A stretch of 64,000 bases of DNA from Saprospiraceae bacterium (GTDB taxonomy: Bacteria; Bacteroidota; Bacteroidia; Chitinophagales; Saprospiraceae): positions 1 to 64,000 of the forward strand of contig JALHLK010000015.1 of assembly GCA_022844565.1 (NCBI GenBank). Reading direction: 5' to 3'. How positions within the stretch are numbered: the stretch's first letter is position 1; each line of letters starts with the position of its first letter. The notes beneath the pieces were generated by a model. That model worked only from the letters and a program-made list of their open reading frames with translations, had not been told where the DNA came from and did no database searches. A program made the position numbers and the translations under genes. Positions 62,974 to 64,000 of this stretch are shown here, in pieces.

Positions 62974-64000
62974 TTATTTTCTCTTTCGCTTACTATCCTT
63001 ATAATCCATGAAAATAAATTCACCTAGACCTTGGAGACTGCTATAAAATGCTTTGCCACCATTAGCAGCAGTAAATTTATCAACAAATTGCACTAGATAT
63101 GGATCTCGTGCAATCATAAAGGTAGTAATAGGAATATTCAGTTTTTTGCACTTAACAGCCAAACTCATAGTTCTGGTGAAAATAGTGCGATCAAGTCCCA
63201 TACTATTTTTATAATACTTTTTACCTTTTTTGATACAGGTAGGTTTCCCGTCGGTGATCATCATGATCTGCTTATTTGGATTTTTACGTCTTTTGAGTAT
63301 ATCCAAGGCGAGTTCTACACCGGCTACCGTATTGGTATGATATGGCCCAACTTGCAAGTAGGGCAAATCTTTTATCTCAATGCTCCATGCATCGTCACCA
63401 AATACAATGATATCTAATGTATCTTTTGGATATTTAGTAATGATTAGTTCAGAGAGGGCCATTGCTACTTTTTTCGCTGGAGTGATCCTATCTTCGCCGT
63501 ACAAAATCATAGAGTGTGATATATCGATCATAAGTACGGTACTTGTCTGTGATTGCTCGTACTTTTCGTATACTGCGATGTCGTCTTGGGATATACTAAA
63601 CTGTTCGATGCCGTGATTGATATGAGCGTTTTTTATGGTTTCGGTCATGGCTATGTTGTCCAGCTTGTCACCAAATTCGTAAGGTTTGATTTCACTTGTT
63701 GATTCGTCTCCTTGACCAGTGATTTTTGTATTGTGTTGCCCGCTTTTACTTCTTTTTACCTGATCAAAAATATCATCAAGTGCGTGTCTCCTCAATTGAG
63801 TTTCCATCTTAGAAGTCGGATTGAATCCAAGTGGACCGCGTTTTGTGTTACTTTCGATATATCCTTTGTCAATTAACTCTTGAATGAAGTCAGCCATGCC
63901 GTATTCTTCATTAGTAATCTTATACTGTTTGTCAATTTCATTCAGCCAAGAAAGTGATTCGCTGACATCACCAGATGTATGGATTAAGAGCTCTTTAAAA
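62974..64000 (-). CDS. VWA domain-containing protein (5' end beyond window)
   Basis: The frame stays open from the stop at 62974 to the right edge, upstream of an internal Met at 63897: the upstream codons read FKELLIHTSGDVSESLSWLN, then EIDKQYKITNEEYG, which looks coding, so the true start lies outside. The C-terminal von Willebrand factor A domain has the MIDAS motif DISHSM (DxSxS), and MITDGKPT. Such proteins often work with MoxR-type AAA ATPases in chaperone or metal-insertion roles. The preceding gene outside the window is expected to be relevant. Ends with a very basic KDSKRKRK. Confidence 0.85.
   Translation of the reverse strand, partial: FKELLIHTSGDVSESLSWLNEIDKQYKITNEEYGMADFIQELIDKGYIESNTKRGPLGFNPTSKMETQLRRHALDDIFDQVKRSKSGQHNTKITGQGDESTSEIKPYEFGDKLDNIAMTETIKNAHINHGIEQFSISQDDIAVYEKYEQSQTSTVLMIDISHSMILYGEDRITPAKKVAMALSELIITKYPKDTLDIIVFGDDAWSIEIKDLPYLQVGPYHTNTVAGVELALDILKRRKNPNKQIMMITDGKPTCIKKGKKYYKNSMGLDRTIFTRTMSLAVKCKKLNIPITTFMIARDPYLVQFVDKFTAANGGKAFYSSLQGLGEFIFMDYKDSKRKRK

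Overview
The window is AT-rich DNA from a member of the Bacteroidota, probably an aerobic, free-living Saprospiria- or Chitinophagia-like lineage. Indications are lipoproteins with SC-type lipoboxes, DUF5916 and OMP_b-brl_3 outer-membrane barrels, DUF2141, DUF3467 and ArsS proteins, almost no Shine-Dalgarno sequences, several TTG starts, and TAnnTTTG promoter elements. The genus cannot be fixed from the sequence alone.

Left edge (1-2.6 kb): an accessory, integron-like patch. A cut-off lipoprotein gene is followed by a long attC-like inverted repeat, an array of 27 full 14-bp repeats with a few discrete variants (356-744), a motif shared in inverse orientation on both sides of the array, and a tyrosine recombinase with an unusual N-terminal domain. 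A divergent zinc-ribbon gene and a duplicated 22-nt motif lie beyond it. This is the strongest candidate for an undescribed system.

2.6-13.2 kb: housekeeping and small genes (DinB, two paralogous lipoproteins, LuxE-like enzyme, ferritin, MazG, VOC protein, CocE/NonD hydrolase, TPR histidine kinase), then a decaying patch with parD, a truncated parE and two gene remnants, one an ankyrin-repeat pseudogene.

13.4-36 kb: envelope and metabolic genes: DUF5916 protein, SDR, RecX, beta-CASP hydrolase, HEAT-cyclophilin lipoprotein, two-domain S9 peptidase, GcvT, DoxX, glutathione peroxidase, outer-membrane receptor, RNase HII, pirin behind a perfect 38-bp palindrome, ABC exporter and methyltransferases. 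A 112-bp unit is repeated three times at 16.8-17.1 kb.

36-48.2 kb: catabolic operons. murQ with a sodium symporter (MurNAc recycling); marR-hmgA-fah (homogentisate degradation) behind a perfect 26-bp palindrome; and a complete deoxyribonucleoside pathway, deoB-deoA-deoC-ALDH16-deoD. In this pathway nucleosides are phosphorolysed, deoxyribose phosphate is isomerised and cleaved, and the acetaldehyde can be oxidised by the two-domain aldehyde dehydrogenase.

48.4-55.7 kb: DUF433/PIN-like toxin-antitoxin pair, sodium symporter, glycosyltransferase, HxlR regulator divergent from an NmrA-like reductase, and an S9 peptidase.

56-60.5 kb: a five-gene co-directional cluster (RimK-like ATP-grasp, class I amidotransferase-like protein, circularly permuted ATP-grasp-like protein, AhpD-like protein, ArsS-type radical SAM enzyme). 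It looks like a small biosynthetic pathway with no known product. The window ends with a methyltransferase, a MacB/FtsX permease and a VWA protein that runs off the right edge.
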